Under the pieces are notes generated by a model. The model searched no databases. It saw nothing but the letters and a program-made list of their open reading frames with translations, and was not told the origin of the DNA. Shown here in pieces: positions 25,983 to 35,674 of a stretch of 64,000 bases of DNA (within the stretch, counting starts at the first letter, position 1; every line of letters starts with the position of its first letter). Origin of the DNA: JAPPHA01 sp963664045 (lineage in GTDB: Bacteria > Pseudomonadota > Alphaproteobacteria > Rhodobacterales > Rhodobacteraceae). The stretch is taken from contig CAXXGT010000007.1 of assembly GCA_963664045.2 (NCBI GenBank), positions 124,001 to 188,000 on the forward strand, read 5' to 3'. A program made the translations under genes and the position numbers.

Positions 25983-27923
25983 ATGGCAAAGCCTTATGCA
26001 TCAGAAATAGATCGCCTAAGCGAGACATTCGATTGGATCGAAAGCGCAGATATCACCGCCCTTCAAACTGCAATCGCAACCGCTAGTTCCTTACCTTTGG
26101 TGGCAATCGGTTCTGGGGGTTCGCTCTCAGCCGCACATGGCCTCGCAGGGATTCATCGCGCTTTCACCCGAAAGATATCGACGGTATCCACACCACTTGA
26201 GGTCATTCGCGAACCAATTGAAAGAAATTCAACCCACTGGCTGCTTAGCGCAGGCGGAAGAAATGTTGATATCCTGGCCGCTGCGAAGGCGCTGATCCAA
26301 AGGGAGCCAAAACAGCTTGCCGTTATGACCGGACGCAACGACACAAAGCTGGCGGAGTTGTGCCGTGCCCATCCATTCATCGACCTGCACATTTTTTCCC
26401 CTCCAGCAGGAAAAGATGGGTTTCTTGCAACAAACTCGTTGTTTGGGTTCGTCGGCCTTTTTGAGCGCGCTTACGGATCTCATTTTGGCGCAAAGAAGGC
26501 TTGGGCCGCGACCAATGCGCCCCTGAGGGAGTTGACCAAACGGACATACATTTCTGACAGTCAGCTCAAAGCAAGGACCGATCCTTTGTGGGACAGAACG
26601 ACCACTGTAATTTTGCACGGCCCGTCGACACGACTTGGTGCGATCGACATAGAGTCGAAATTTACTGAAGCGGCACTGGGGTCGATTCAGCTCGCTGATT
26701 TTAGAAACTTCGCGCATGGTCGCCACCATTGGCTGGCCAAACGTGGTGGCGACAGCGGCGTGCTTGCTCTCGTCATTGAAGAAGACCGCGCACTTGCAGA
26801 GAAAACACTTGCCCTGCTGCCTACAGACATACCGCTAGCCATCCTGGAAATGCCAGAACAGGGGTCTGCGTCTCTCGCTTCGTTGTTGGTTGCTTTTCAT
26901 CTAACCGGACTGGCAGGAATGGCACGTGGAATTGATCCGGGGCGCCCCGGGGTTCCCATGTTCGGTCGTGAACTGTATAGGCTCAGACCGCCGCGGACGG
27001 CCGCAATCAAGCGCCTGCCAGGGCTATCTGCACGCGATGAAGTGGCAATCGAACGCAAAGCGGGTGAAACGATTGACCGGCTTGAAACATTGGAACTTCG
27101 TTCCCACTGGCAAAATCATCTGAAGCAATTCCGTGCTCAAATTTTCAACACGGTCTTCCCAGCGGTCGTGCTTGACTACGATGGAACAGTGGTTGAGACG
27201 CGCTCAAGGTGGGACCCGCCTGCCCCAGAGATTCGCGAGAAATTGCGTGAACTAGTTGATGCTGGCATTCGCGTTTGTATTGCGACCGGACGCGGGAAAT
27301 CGGCTAGACATGCGCTGCAATCAATCATCGCAAAAGCCCACTGGGACCGTGTTCTCATTGGCTACTATAATGGTGCCGAATTGGGCCGACTATCAGATAA
27401 CGAAATTCCAAATGGCACCTGTGAGGCGGTTGGATCGCTGCTGGCTGCAGCTGACACGTTGCGATCCGATCCGGAGATTTCCCAAACCGTGGTTCAGGAA
27501 GACCGTTCATTTCAGATCACACTGACAGCCAAGCCGGGCGCTCATCTGAGCCGACTGCATGATCACGTGATCGGGATTCTCAAGAAAGCGAACAGCGGGC
27601 AATTGACGGTCGCGAAGTCCGGCCATTCGCTTGATATTCTCGCGCCGAGTGTTTCAAAACTGAACGTGCACCATGCGCTTTATGAAATCGCTCCCAAAAT
27701 GCCGATCTTGTCGATCGGTGATAGCGGGGCATTGTATGGAAATGATCACGCGCTTTTGTCAGGGCCATACTCGCTGAGTGTCGACAAAATCAGTTCAGAT
27801 CCTACAAGCTGCTGGAATCTCGGCTCGCGGGGCCAACGAGGTCCTGCGGTGCTGGCCGAATATTTCTCTGCAACCGAGTTGGCCGATGGCGGTCTTAGGC
27901 TTCGCGAGGGCGCACTGAAATGA
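25983..27923 (+). CDS. SIS-domain / HAD-phosphatase fusion protein
   Basis: The product is 646 residues. Residues about 30-330 form a sugar-isomerase (SIS) module with the phosphosugar-binding loop AIGSGGSLSAAHG (about 40) and a second half around TTVILHGPSTRLGAIDIESK. Residues about 385-640 form a HAD hydrolase with motif I VVLDYDGTVVE (the nucleophile and acid/base Asp pair, about 397-399), motif II CIATGRGKS and the metal-binding motif IV LSIGDSGALYGNDH. The SIS half should bind or isomerise a phosphosugar and the HAD half should remove a phosphate. The gene opens a five-gene operon; its stop overlaps the next start by 4 bases (ATGA). I know no characterised protein with exactly this context. 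Confidence 0.82.
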   Translation: MAKPYASEIDRLSETFDWIESADITALQTAIATASSLPLVAIGSGGSLSAAHGLAGIHRAFTRKISTVSTPLEVIREPIERNSTHWLLSAGGRNVDILAAAKALIQREPKQLAVMTGRNDTKLAELCRAHPFIDLHIFSPPAGKDGFLATNSLFGFVGLFERAYGSHFGAKKAWAATNAPLRELTKRTYISDSQLKARTDPLWDRTTTVILHGPSTRLGAIDIESKFTEAALGSIQLADFRNFAHGRHHWLAKRGGDSGVLALVIEEDRALAEKTLALLPTDIPLAILEMPEQGSASLASLLVAFHLTGLAGMARGIDPGRPGVPMFGRELYRLRPPRTAAIKRLPGLSARDEVAIERKAGETIDRLETLELRSHWQNHLKQFRAQIFNTVFPAVVLDYDGTVVETRSRWDPPAPEIREKLRELVDAGIRVCIATGRGKSARHALQSIIAKAHWDRVLIGYYNGAELGRLSDNEIPNGTCEAVGSLLAAADTLRSDPEISQTVVQEDRSFQITLTAKPGAHLSRLHDHVIGILKKANSGQLTVAKSGHSLDILAPSVSKLNVHHALYEIAPKMPILSIGDSGALYGNDHALLSGPYSLSVDKISSDPTSCWNLGSRGQRGPAVLAEYFSATELADGGLRLREGALK

Positions 27924-29056
27924 ATCAAGATCTTGCGCTCAGGGTCATGGGCAAAATCATGAAGTGGGATGACGATGAGGCACGCGAGGAATTCTGCTGG
28001 CTGAAACTAATGGCTCGGCTCAAATATGACGGGTATCGCGATTTCCAGGCTGGTATGCGGTTTATCGAAAGTCTGGCTACTTGGCTTCAGCAGTTTGACC
28101 AGAAAGAGCGCAAAGTGGCCTATCAGTTCGTCAAGAATCGGATGGTGTATGTCGGTCCAGGTGAGATCCGCAGACTTGTCGAACAATTCTTCCCCAATAC
28201 AATTCACAAGCGGATCGTTCGAACCGTTGCAGCCAATATGGGGCTCAAGCCTTACACGGTATTGACAAATCCTCAGGCTGTTAAGGCCATTACGCGTCTG
28301 CGTCGACAGACGCTTGTGCTAGGTTTGAGCGATGGTGCGCGGATGGACATTGTCCGACATGCGAATGTGGGTCGGCTCAGCAATGAACAATTGGTGTTGG
28401 CGCCGCAGATTGATTCCGAAAAATGGAAAGACCTCGGGGAGAACCTGAAAGCGGACCTGCAGGATGACGATGCACAGTTCAAAATTGTCTATCTTGTTGA
28501 TGATTTTGCCGGTACTGGCACGTCTTTCTTGCGGTTCAATAAGGAAAAACAGAAGTGGTCCGGTAAGATCACCCGCTTCCGAAATTCGCTGTTCAGCGCG
28601 ATCGATGATGAGACGGTTGGTGATATTGTCGCGCCAGATTGGCAGCTATGTGCGCATCACTATATGGCCACTGCAGACGCGGAACGGAAAATGGGGGAAA
28701 GCGAACAGGCAGCGCGTGCTGCCTTGAAGTGCGAAAAGTGGCCTGACCAGGTTCATCTTTCCTTTGCGACAGTTTTTGATGATGGCCTGCCGATCGCACC
28801 GGGGCGGGACGATGACTTCATCGCATTGACCCAGAAATATTACAATTCGATAATCGAGACAAAGCATACAGCGGTCGGGGGCGTTAGACATATGGGACTT
28901 GGGTATGGAGGTTGCGCTCTTCCACTCATTTTGGAGCACAACACGCCAAACAATTCTGCGGCTCTCTTTTGGGCTGAGACATCGGTGAAGGACAAGGAAG
29001 GCGCGGATGCGCCAGCCATGAGACCCCTCTTCCGCCGCCGTCAAAGGCATGTGTGA
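27920..29056 (+). CDS. Phosphoribosyltransferase-like protein
   Basis: The 378-residue product contains the PRPP-binding signature of type I phosphoribosyltransferases in IVYLVDDFAGTGTSFL (about 189-204), preceded by an alpha/beta region typical of the fold. The N-terminal 130 residues are helical and the C-terminal 170 residues are an extra domain, so it is much longer than salvage enzymes. It resembles phosphoribosyltransferase-like proteins reported beside ORC/CDC6-like NTPases in predicted prokaryotic conflict systems. It could transfer ribose phosphate onto a base, nucleotide or macromolecule. It overlaps the SIS-HAD gene by 4 bases, which suggests translational coupling. Confidence 0.75.
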   Translation: MNQDLALRVMGKIMKWDDDEAREEFCWLKLMARLKYDGYRDFQAGMRFIESLATWLQQFDQKERKVAYQFVKNRMVYVGPGEIRRLVEQFFPNTIHKRIVRTVAANMGLKPYTVLTNPQAVKAITRLRRQTLVLGLSDGARMDIVRHANVGRLSNEQLVLAPQIDSEKWKDLGENLKADLQDDDAQFKIVYLVDDFAGTGTSFLRFNKEKQKWSGKITRFRNSLFSAIDDETVGDIVAPDWQLCAHHYMATADAERKMGESEQAARAALKCEKWPDQVHLSFATVFDDGLPIAPGRDDDFIALTQKYYNSIIETKHTAVGGVRHMGLGYGGCALPLILEHNTPNNSAALFWAETSVKDKEGADAPAMRPLFRRRQRHV

Positions 29057-29065
29057 GGTTAGGTT

Positions 29066-30973
29066 TTGGCAAATCCGTTTGAGAAAAGAGCATCAGAGTA
29101 TCGCCGAGATGATGAGGCATTTTTGCCCTTGGTCACGCCTGATCCCCTGATCACGTTCTTCAAGAGAGATGCCGTTGACGGCAAGCTGTACGATCGGCTG
29201 TCTGTCATTATTGGTGCGCCTGGAAGTGGGAAAACGACAATCGCTCGTCTTTACCAATATGCGACCCTCAAGAAGCTTTTGCGACATGAGGGTCGGACAA
29301 GCTTTAGGCCACTTATCGACACGCTCACCCAATGCCGAGTTATCAAGAACCGGGAGCCTGTCCTGCTGGGTGGTCGCGTGCCATTGGAGTCCGAATACCG
29401 CGAGTTTTGGGAATTTCCTTACCCAGATGACCTGAAGTGCAAGTTGATGTTTGCGCTTATTCAGTGTCGGACCGTCTTGTCGTGGATCAGCAATGTAGTG
29501 AATACGGGGGCGGAACTCAGTGACATTTCCATTGTTCCTCGCGGTGATGCGAAAGCGGCTTTGGCAGCGATCGGTGGCAACGAAGGTCAATCGCTTTTCG
29601 ACAAGGCACGGGCGATTGAAGAGAAGATCTACAACATTTCAGCGGCGCTCTTGCCTCCAAATGTCGAAGATATCGATGAAGAGGCTACTGCCGCATATCG
29701 TCCGTTTGATGTGATCGAGAGTTTCGAAGTAAAGACAGGCGGCGAGACCAAACGGCTTCACCCGCTTGTAATCTTCGACGATGCCCACAGTCTTCATCCG
29801 GAACAATTTTCCGCATTTCGTCAATGGCTGGCCAGGCGCGAAATGCGCATATCGCGTTGGGTTCTCACCCGCATGGACGCGCTGTCTCCCGCTGATGTTT
29901 TGCTCGCCAAAGGTGAAGGACAGGCCAAACGCACAGGGCTTAAGAATGCGCGGGAATTGACCGTCATTTGGATGCAAAGTCAGGACGACCGTTTTGGAAA
30001 ACGGAAGGCTTTTAGGAAGATGGCAAAGGGTATGGCATCGCGCTACTTGCGGCAGATGGACGTTTTTTCGCGCCGTGGAATCTCTGACCTTGCTGATTTT
30101 ATTTCGACGCAACCAGATTCTTTGCCCTCTAGTAAACAGGAGGCGCTCGCAAATTCGGTCAACTCAATTCAGCGCAAGAAAGCCATCTCAGATGTGCGCC
30201 GCAAGAAGCTGGAAGCGCTCATCGCGGATTATTTCGAAAGCACCGGTCACCAGGACGAAGACGTATCGCTGGCAATGCTTTCCATACTCTTTCACCGTTA
30301 TCTGAAGCGGACCCCACAAAGGGGATTGTTTGATGACCAAGAGGATGACCTCGAGCCCAACAAACCACTGGCGGTTGGCGGGGGGATTGCGGATGGTGCG
30401 AAAATCCGTCTGCTTCATGATTTTGGAAGACCGTACTACTACGACATGGACGCGCTTTGCGATGCAAGCTCGGAGAATGCAGAGCAGTTCTTGCATCTGG
30501 CCTCCACCTTGGTCACGCAAGCCGAGACCCAGCTGATCAGGGGGAAGCCCGCCTCTTTGACAAGCCGCGTCCAGAACCGATTGCTCAGGGAAAAAGCGGG
30601 AGAAATCTTTAGGGAATGGGACTTCCCACACTGTCAGCAAGTGGCGATGATCGCTGAGGGTATTGCGGAGCAGTGCATAACGAAAACGCTGGAAGGCAAC
30701 GCGTCACTAGGCGGCGGCGCCGGCGCGTTTGGCATTCTACAGAGCGAATTCGATGAGATACCCATGAAATACGATGAACTGGCAAGGGTCTTGAAATTTG
30801 GGGCTGCATATAACGCCTTCATTCTTGTGCAAAACCACCGAACGAAGAAAAAACTGTGGTGCCAAATTGAGCTGAGCGGCGTGTTGCGAGTTCATTTTGG
30901 GCTTTCGCAGACCAGGGGTGGATTTCTGGAGCGCTCGACCGCTGATCTTCTTGTTTTGCTGAAGTCTGGCTGA
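29066..30973 (+). CDS. ORC/CDC6-like P-loop NTPase
   Basis: The product is 635 residues from a TTG start at 29066, 9 bases after the previous stop. Walker A is IIGAPGSGKTTIARL (about 48-62) and Walker B is PLVIFDDAHSLH (about 233). A sensor-like Arg/Thr strand follows (SRWVLTRMDAL). The second half is helical and may include winged-helix elements. The arrangement fits AAA+/ORC-CDC6-like or STAND-like regulators, which often sense an invader and control partner enzymes. The TTG start is supported by the absence of a better start before FFKRDAVDGKLY. Confidence 0.75.
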   Translation: MANPFEKRASEYRRDDEAFLPLVTPDPLITFFKRDAVDGKLYDRLSVIIGAPGSGKTTIARLYQYATLKKLLRHEGRTSFRPLIDTLTQCRVIKNREPVLLGGRVPLESEYREFWEFPYPDDLKCKLMFALIQCRTVLSWISNVVNTGAELSDISIVPRGDAKAALAAIGGNEGQSLFDKARAIEEKIYNISAALLPPNVEDIDEEATAAYRPFDVIESFEVKTGGETKRLHPLVIFDDAHSLHPEQFSAFRQWLARREMRISRWVLTRMDALSPADVLLAKGEGQAKRTGLKNARELTVIWMQSQDDRFGKRKAFRKMAKGMASRYLRQMDVFSRRGISDLADFISTQPDSLPSSKQEALANSVNSIQRKKAISDVRRKKLEALIADYFESTGHQDEDVSLAMLSILFHRYLKRTPQRGLFDDQEDDLEPNKPLAVGGGIADGAKIRLLHDFGRPYYYDMDALCDASSENAEQFLHLASTLVTQAETQLIRGKPASLTSRVQNRLLREKAGEIFREWDFPHCQQVAMIAEGIAEQCITKTLEGNASLGGGAGAFGILQSEFDEIPMKYDELARVLKFGAAYNAFILVQNHRTKKKLWCQIELSGVLRVHFGLSQTRGGFLERSTADLLVLLKSG

Positions 30974-30987
30974 CGGGGATTGATCTG

Positions 30988-32061
30988 TTGAGGTGGGACC
31001 ATTGCATTGCCAATTTTGGCTCAGAGGTCGCAGAATTCGCCTCTGACTATTTTGCGGATGATGCGCGCAAAACGCTTCTTATTGCTGGCGCGGGGTTTGA
31101 CCCTCGTTCCCGCGTTGTTGCCCAGTGCCTTATCGAATCCGGATCAACTCTTGAAGGTGTCTTGATCAAGGAGAACACACCTGGGCCTGATCAAGATTTG
31201 GTCGCGTTGGCTGACGCCAACAGGGTCGCGTTGCAAAACCTGCTGCCGTTCCATCATCTCTTCGAGATCGAGATTTTCGGCACAGACTACGCGGTTATTG
31301 GTGGGCGCAACATTGTCAAAGCACTCGACGGCTTGTCATATGAAAGTTTCACGGATGTTATTGTCGACATAAGTGCTCTATCTGTCGGCACCAGCTTTCC
31401 GGCGATCCGATATCTGCTCGGGCAGATTGAATCAGGGAATTGTTCACACAATGTCCATGTTTTTGTAACGCATGATCCATCCCTGGATGCAGGTATTTCC
31501 CTTGAGCCGAGTGACTCCCCGGGCTACGTCCATGGTTTTCGAGGAAGATCTTCTTTGGACAGCTCAACAGCCGCAGCGAAGCTTTGGCTGCCGCAGTTGG
31601 CATCGGGTCGGAGAAGTGCACTGAACGCATTGCACAGCTACCTTGAGCCCCATGACACATGTCCGATTGTGCCGTTTCCAGCGGCGAATCCGCGCCAGGT
31701 CGATCTTCTTGCCGCTGAGTTCATTTCTGAGTTTGAGAACGCTTGGTCGGTTGACACACGGAATTTGGTTTTTGCTGACGAATCCAACCCTTTGGATTTG
31801 TACAGAACGATCCTAAAACTGCACGATCTGCGACACAGGGTGTTTGAAAATATTGGCGGTTCGCTGATGATCTTGTCACCCCTTGGGAGCAAGATCATGG
31901 CAATCGGGGCGTTACTGGCGGCTATAGAGAGAAACCTTCCGGTCGCTTATTTGGAAGCGATCGGCTATAATATGAAGAGCGGGCCGCAGCCGGAAGTGGG
32001 AGAACACAAACTTGTTCACCTTTGGTTGGAAGGTGAGGCTTATCCTCAATCCCGATCCTGA
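30988..32061 (+). CDS. Rossmann-like protein of unknown function in the five-gene operon
   Basis: The product is 357 residues from a TTG start at 30988 with GGGGAT upstream. The N-terminal segment LLIAGAGFDPRSRVVAQCL (about 29-47) and the later VIVDISALSVGTSFPAIRYL look like strands and loops of an alpha/beta fold. The C-terminal LSPLGSKIMAIGALLAAIE followed by PVAYLEAIGY looks like a second ligand-binding half. I do not recognise a named family. The overall pattern of two Rossmann-like halves recalls CARF/SAVED-type nucleotide sensors, so it may bind the small molecule made by the other enzymes; this is inference. Confidence 0.6.
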   Translation: MRWDHCIANFGSEVAEFASDYFADDARKTLLIAGAGFDPRSRVVAQCLIESGSTLEGVLIKENTPGPDQDLVALADANRVALQNLLPFHHLFEIEIFGTDYAVIGGRNIVKALDGLSYESFTDVIVDISALSVGTSFPAIRYLLGQIESGNCSHNVHVFVTHDPSLDAGISLEPSDSPGYVHGFRGRSSLDSSTAAAKLWLPQLASGRRSALNALHSYLEPHDTCPIVPFPAANPRQVDLLAAEFISEFENAWSVDTRNLVFADESNPLDLYRTILKLHDLRHRVFENIGGSLMILSPLGSKIMAIGALLAAIERNLPVAYLEAIGYNMKSGPQPEVGEHKLVHLWLEGEAYPQSRS

Positions 32062-32087
32062 CTGTGACAAAATGGAAATAAAAATGT

Positions 32088-33134
32088 ATGACAACATGTT
32101 TTGCGCCTAAGGCCTTTGGTACGGGGCTCATTGCATTGGACTTGGTTCTCGGGATGGACCCCGAAGGGCCCGTGAGATCGTGGACTGGAGGCACGTGCGG
32201 GAATGTTCTATCCATCCTTGCCTTTCATGGCTGGAAGTCGTTTCCGATTGCGCGCATGAACGGCGATGCAGCGTCTGCGCGTGTTTTGGCGGATATGGGA
32301 AGATGGGGTGTTCGGCTCGATTTTGCGCGATGTGAGCCGCAAGGACACACGCCCATCATCGTCCAGCAGATCAAACAAGACCGGCACGGCAATCCGAGCC
32401 ATCGGTTTTTGTGCGCTTGTCCGTCTTGTGGACAATATCTTCCGAGGTTCAAGGCAGTCACGCAGACCGCTGTTGAAGTTGTTTCGCCACATCTCGACGG
32501 CGCGGCCGTATTCTTTTTGGACCGGCTATCAAGAGCCATGCTGACCATGGCGAAAGAGGCCGCTGATCAGGGAGCTCTGGTCGTTTTCGAGCCTTCTGCG
32601 AAGTCAGCCCCCAAACATTTCGACGAAGCATTGAAGATTGCTCATGTCTTGAAATATGCAGATCAACGTTTGAGCGAGGCAGGCGATGTATTCGCTGCTG
32701 GGCGCACGGTGTTACTTGAGATACAAACTCTTGGAGAGCAGGGTCTGCGGTTTCGCTCGAGGAATGACCAGATCAATCGTCAATGGCAAAAAATCCCTGC
32801 TTATCAATCTGTGCGCGTTGTAGATACATGTGGGTCTGGAGATTGGTGCACGGCCGGCCTTTTGCATAGACTTGGCGCAGATGGTCTCTCCGGATTTCGA
32901 AAACGCAGTGATGATGAGATCTTGGATGCGTTGAGATATGGGCAAGCTTTGGCGGCTTGGAATTGTCGCTTCGAAGGCGCACGTGGAGGGATGTACTCTA
33001 TGACGGCCCAAGAGTTCGAACAGCAGGTGTTGGAGATTTTGACCGGCGAAGTTCAAAGCGTTCCAGTGAAGCCAATCTCAAAGGATGTCGAAAAAGCTGT
33101 GAACTGTCCGGCCTGCGCCATCCAAGCTGCTTGA
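32088..33134 (+). CDS. PfkB/ribokinase-like sugar or nucleoside kinase with extra CPxC motifs
   Basis: The 348-residue product has the N-terminal glycine-rich segment SWTGGTCGNVLSILAFHGW and the C-terminal catalytic motif VVDTCGSGDWCTAGLLHRL (about 245-263), a variant of DTxGAGD whose Asp is the catalytic base. Two features are unusual: an insert CACPSCGQYLPR near residue 110 and a C-terminal tail with NCPACAI, together giving two CPxC pairs that could bind zinc. It closes the operon. A substrate such as a ribosyl or hexose compound is implied but not shown. Confidence 0.8.
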   Translation: MTTCFAPKAFGTGLIALDLVLGMDPEGPVRSWTGGTCGNVLSILAFHGWKSFPIARMNGDAASARVLADMGRWGVRLDFARCEPQGHTPIIVQQIKQDRHGNPSHRFLCACPSCGQYLPRFKAVTQTAVEVVSPHLDGAAVFFLDRLSRAMLTMAKEAADQGALVVFEPSAKSAPKHFDEALKIAHVLKYADQRLSEAGDVFAAGRTVLLEIQTLGEQGLRFRSRNDQINRQWQKIPAYQSVRVVDTCGSGDWCTAGLLHRLGADGLSGFRKRSDDEILDALRYGQALAAWNCRFEGARGGMYSMTAQEFEQQVLEILTGEVQSVPVKPISKDVEKAVNCPACAIQAA

Positions 33135-33686
33135 CCCTGAGCTAATTCAAATCGTTGGCCCCAACCCAACATAGATACCAAGAGTCCCACAACGGGTTGG
33201 CAATCATCAACCGGAACTTAGACGGAACTTCAAGCGGAACAAAACGGAATCGAATGTTCATAAGTCGTTGATTTTGAGTCGTTTTTCGAGGATCAACGAA
33301 CGTGCGTTTGGGGATTCATGTTACATGTAAATTGACAAGGGATATGATATTGTGCCAGTATAGACCGCGCACACAATATCTTGGTTAGTGTTGGCTGAAA
33401 CGCCGACACTAAGCCGGTTTGAACGAAGCCGCGCCTGGCGCGACCCTGGCCTCTTGTAGAAAGTTGATTCGGGGTTTTCAGCCTGGCCGGTTGATCCCGT
33501 TTGATGCGGGGGATCTTCGGGGGCTGCATGTCCCGAACGGAGCGTCTGGCCTGTCTCCGGTGGAAGTATCGGGTCCGGAGACGGCGACATTTCGCGCCGT
33601 TTGTGTCGGTTCGGCGCGACGGGCACGAACGGGCCCGTGGCGGTTCCGGGGCCGCTGGATATGCTGCATGCTTTCTGGCGTTGCCT
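33135..33686. other. Intergenic region with a 32-base repeat shared with 46.2 kb
   Basis: No gene is supported. Bases 33162-33193 (CAACCCAACATAGATACCAA and on) match 46220-46251 at 29 of 32 positions in the same orientation, and ATCAACCGG follows both at some distance. A near-palindrome GTGTTGGC-N6-GCCGACAC at about 33389-33410 could act as a transcription terminator or operator. The stretch separates the five-gene operon from mobile-element debris. Confidence 0.5.
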
Positions 33687-33986
33687 TCATGTCGTCTCGT
33701 GAGGGCGGGGAGGGCCGCGTTTTCGGATGATCTCCATTGCCCGGGCCACCTCCCGGTCGGTGGGGTGTCTTCGGATGGTCAGGACAGGCCTGGAGGGTTT
33801 GCCGCAATTCGGACAGGCCGGGGCCTCCGGGCTGTCCGTCTCCCCGGTTCCGGTTTCGTCACCGGCTGCATGCGGGGGTTCGTGGCGGCCGGCTTCCGGT
33901 ACGGCCTCGAGGGTCCTGGCCCGGCAGGCGTTTGCGAGGATGCCGAAGTGCCGGATGCGGTGGAAGCCTGGCGGGAGGCGATGCAT
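33687..33986 (-). pseudogene. IS91-family transposase, C-terminal fragment
   Basis: The frame begins LPPGFHRIRHFGILANACRA and contains a CPNCG zinc-finger-like end segment, as in the C-terminus of IS91/IS801-type Y2 transposases (typically PxGFxRIRHYGxLAN). The catalytic region with the Tyr pair is missing. Reading frames on the other strand across this region are shadows. Confidence 0.65.
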
Positions 33987-34234
33987 CAGGAATCGACGTT
34001 GATGGGAATGTTCCCATCAACGTCGTTGAACTGAGCCGCGTTCCGCGGCGGTTTGTGCCGCCAGGTATCACATGCCCCTGCTGAACGGCCGCTTTCGTGC
34101 AATTCATCGTCTTGTTTTGCCGCACTGAGGCGTTTCCACCTCTCTCTCGTTTGGTGACAATCGGTCGTGGATGCACCGGTCGCGACAGGTGCCGGTGTTC
34201 TCCATGACCAATCACACTTTAAGGGAGAAGACCC

Positions 34235-34701
34235 ATGACACCATTGCGCAAACGAATGGTGGACGACATGACTGTTCGCGGCCTGGCCGAGAACACGATG
34301 CGTTTGTATCTCAACTCCGTCTCCGGGCTTGCGCGCTACTACAAGCGCAGCCCCGAGAGGATCTCTGCACAGGAGGTTCAGAACTATCTGCTCCACCTTC
34401 ACGAGGAGCGCGGACTGACCTGGCGGAGCTGCAACTGCATGCGGCAGGGGATCCGCTTTCTCTACCGCATCACGCTTGGCCGGCCGGACCCGCATTTCTG
34501 TGTCCCAGGAGCCAAGACGCCTTCGAAGCTGCCCGAGATCCTCAACCACGACGAGTTGGTACGCCTGTTTTCGGTCCCCGCCAGCGCCAGGCACCGTGCC
34601 GTTCTGATGACGGCTTACGCTGCGGGGCTCCGGGCCAGCGAGATCTGCCATTTGCGGGTCTCGGACATCGATTCGGGACGGATGTGCCTGCGCATCGAAC
34701 A
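34235..34701 (+). pseudogene. Tyrosine recombinase, N-terminal fragment
   Basis: The start has a good GGGAGAAG ribosome binding site. The core-binding domain (LAENTMRLYLNSVSGLARYY; QNYLLHLHEERGLTW) and the first catalytic Arg (AYAAGLRASEICHLRVSDID) are present. The reading frame runs into a Tn3-type inverted repeat at 34702 and stops 7 bases later, so the Lys, HxxR and Tyr parts are lost. Recombinases of this type often accompany IS91-family transposases, whose remnant lies just upstream in the opposite direction. Confidence 0.82.
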
Positions 34702-34729
34702 GGCCTAAACGGACCGAAGCTGCATATAT
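34702..34729. repeat. First 28 bases of a unit A-type Tn3 terminal repeat
   Basis: The sequence starts GGCCTAAACGGACCGAAGCT and is identical to the 38-base ends at 20160 and 23987 over 28 bases. It is broken by the following GGGTCGATTCC-type end. This shows nested insertion: a unit A end cut the recombinase gene, then a unit of the other type landed in it. Confidence 0.8.
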
Positions 34730-34973
34730 CGGGTCGATTCCGGTAGAGGGCGAAATGACACTCTAAGCGTTTTTTGGCCTCCATTCTGGGCCATCTGTAT
34801 TCGCCTGTGATCGGTGTATGTGCCCATCCGAGGGGTGAGATGTACTTGAGCCTTGACGCCCGCCCAGGGCGCAGAGTGTTCTTCATCGTCCCTGTTTGAG
34901 TATAGTCTGTTTGGTACAGATCCCGGGTCATGTAAATCAATGACTTGCAAGGCCGAAATCAGGGGAGGTTCAA

Positions 34974-35579
34974 TTGGGACAGCAGGCGGCCATCTACACC
35001 AGGGTTTCCACTGCGGACCAGTCCTGCGAGCGCCAGGTTTCGGAATTGACGTCCTTCGCCGAGCGAGGTGGTTATGACGTGGCGGGGATATTCAGGGAAA
35101 CCGCGCCAGGGGCATCCGCCAAACTTGCCGCACGCAAAAAGGTAATGGATCTCGCACAGACGCGGCAAATCGATGCCGTCCTTGTCTCCGAGCTCTCCCG
35201 GTGGGGGCGATCGACACAGGATCTGCTCGCCACGCTGCACCGACTGGCAGGATGGAAGGTCTCGGTCGTCGCAATGAACGGCATGACCTTCGAACTCGAT
35301 ACGCCACATGGCCGGATGATGGCCACAGTGCTGGCAGGGATCGCTCAATTCGAGCGCGACCTGATCAGTGAGCGCGTGAAGTCGGGGCTGGCCGCGGCGA
35401 AGGCACGGGGGAAGAAGCTCGGCCGCCAACCAGGGCAGCGGCCAAAATCAGACAAGCTTGCGCCCAAGGTCCTTCAGGCCGTCAGCGAGGGACGAAGTTA
35501 CCGTTGGATCGCCCGTGACCTCGGAATCAGCAAGAATACCGTCTTCGACGTCGTAAAACGGCACAAACAAGCCGGATAG
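34974..35579 (+). CDS. tnpR: Serine resolvase of the small Tn3-derived unit
   Basis: The product is 201 residues from a TTG start at 34974 with a strong AGGGGAGG ribosome binding site. The catalytic Ser lies in YTRVSTADQSCERQ; VSELSRWGRST and FERDLISERVKSGL follow; the C-terminal HTH is SYRWIARDLGISKNTVFDVV. It is intact. A short piece nearly identical in its codons for QAVSEGRSYRW recurs at 57713. Confidence 0.9.
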   Translation: MGQQAAIYTRVSTADQSCERQVSELTSFAERGGYDVAGIFRETAPGASAKLAARKKVMDLAQTRQIDAVLVSELSRWGRSTQDLLATLHRLAGWKVSVVAMNGMTFELDTPHGRMMATVLAGIAQFERDLISERVKSGLAAAKARGKKLGRQPGQRPKSDKLAPKVLQAVSEGRSYRWIARDLGISKNTVFDVVKRHKQAG

Positions 35580-35674
35580 ATGTGCGTTCTCGCAGCGCTC
35601 AGCATCAAATGCGCGGACAATTGCCCGTGAATGCGACGAGAGGCGAAGAGAAAATGCTTAGAGTGTCATTTCGC

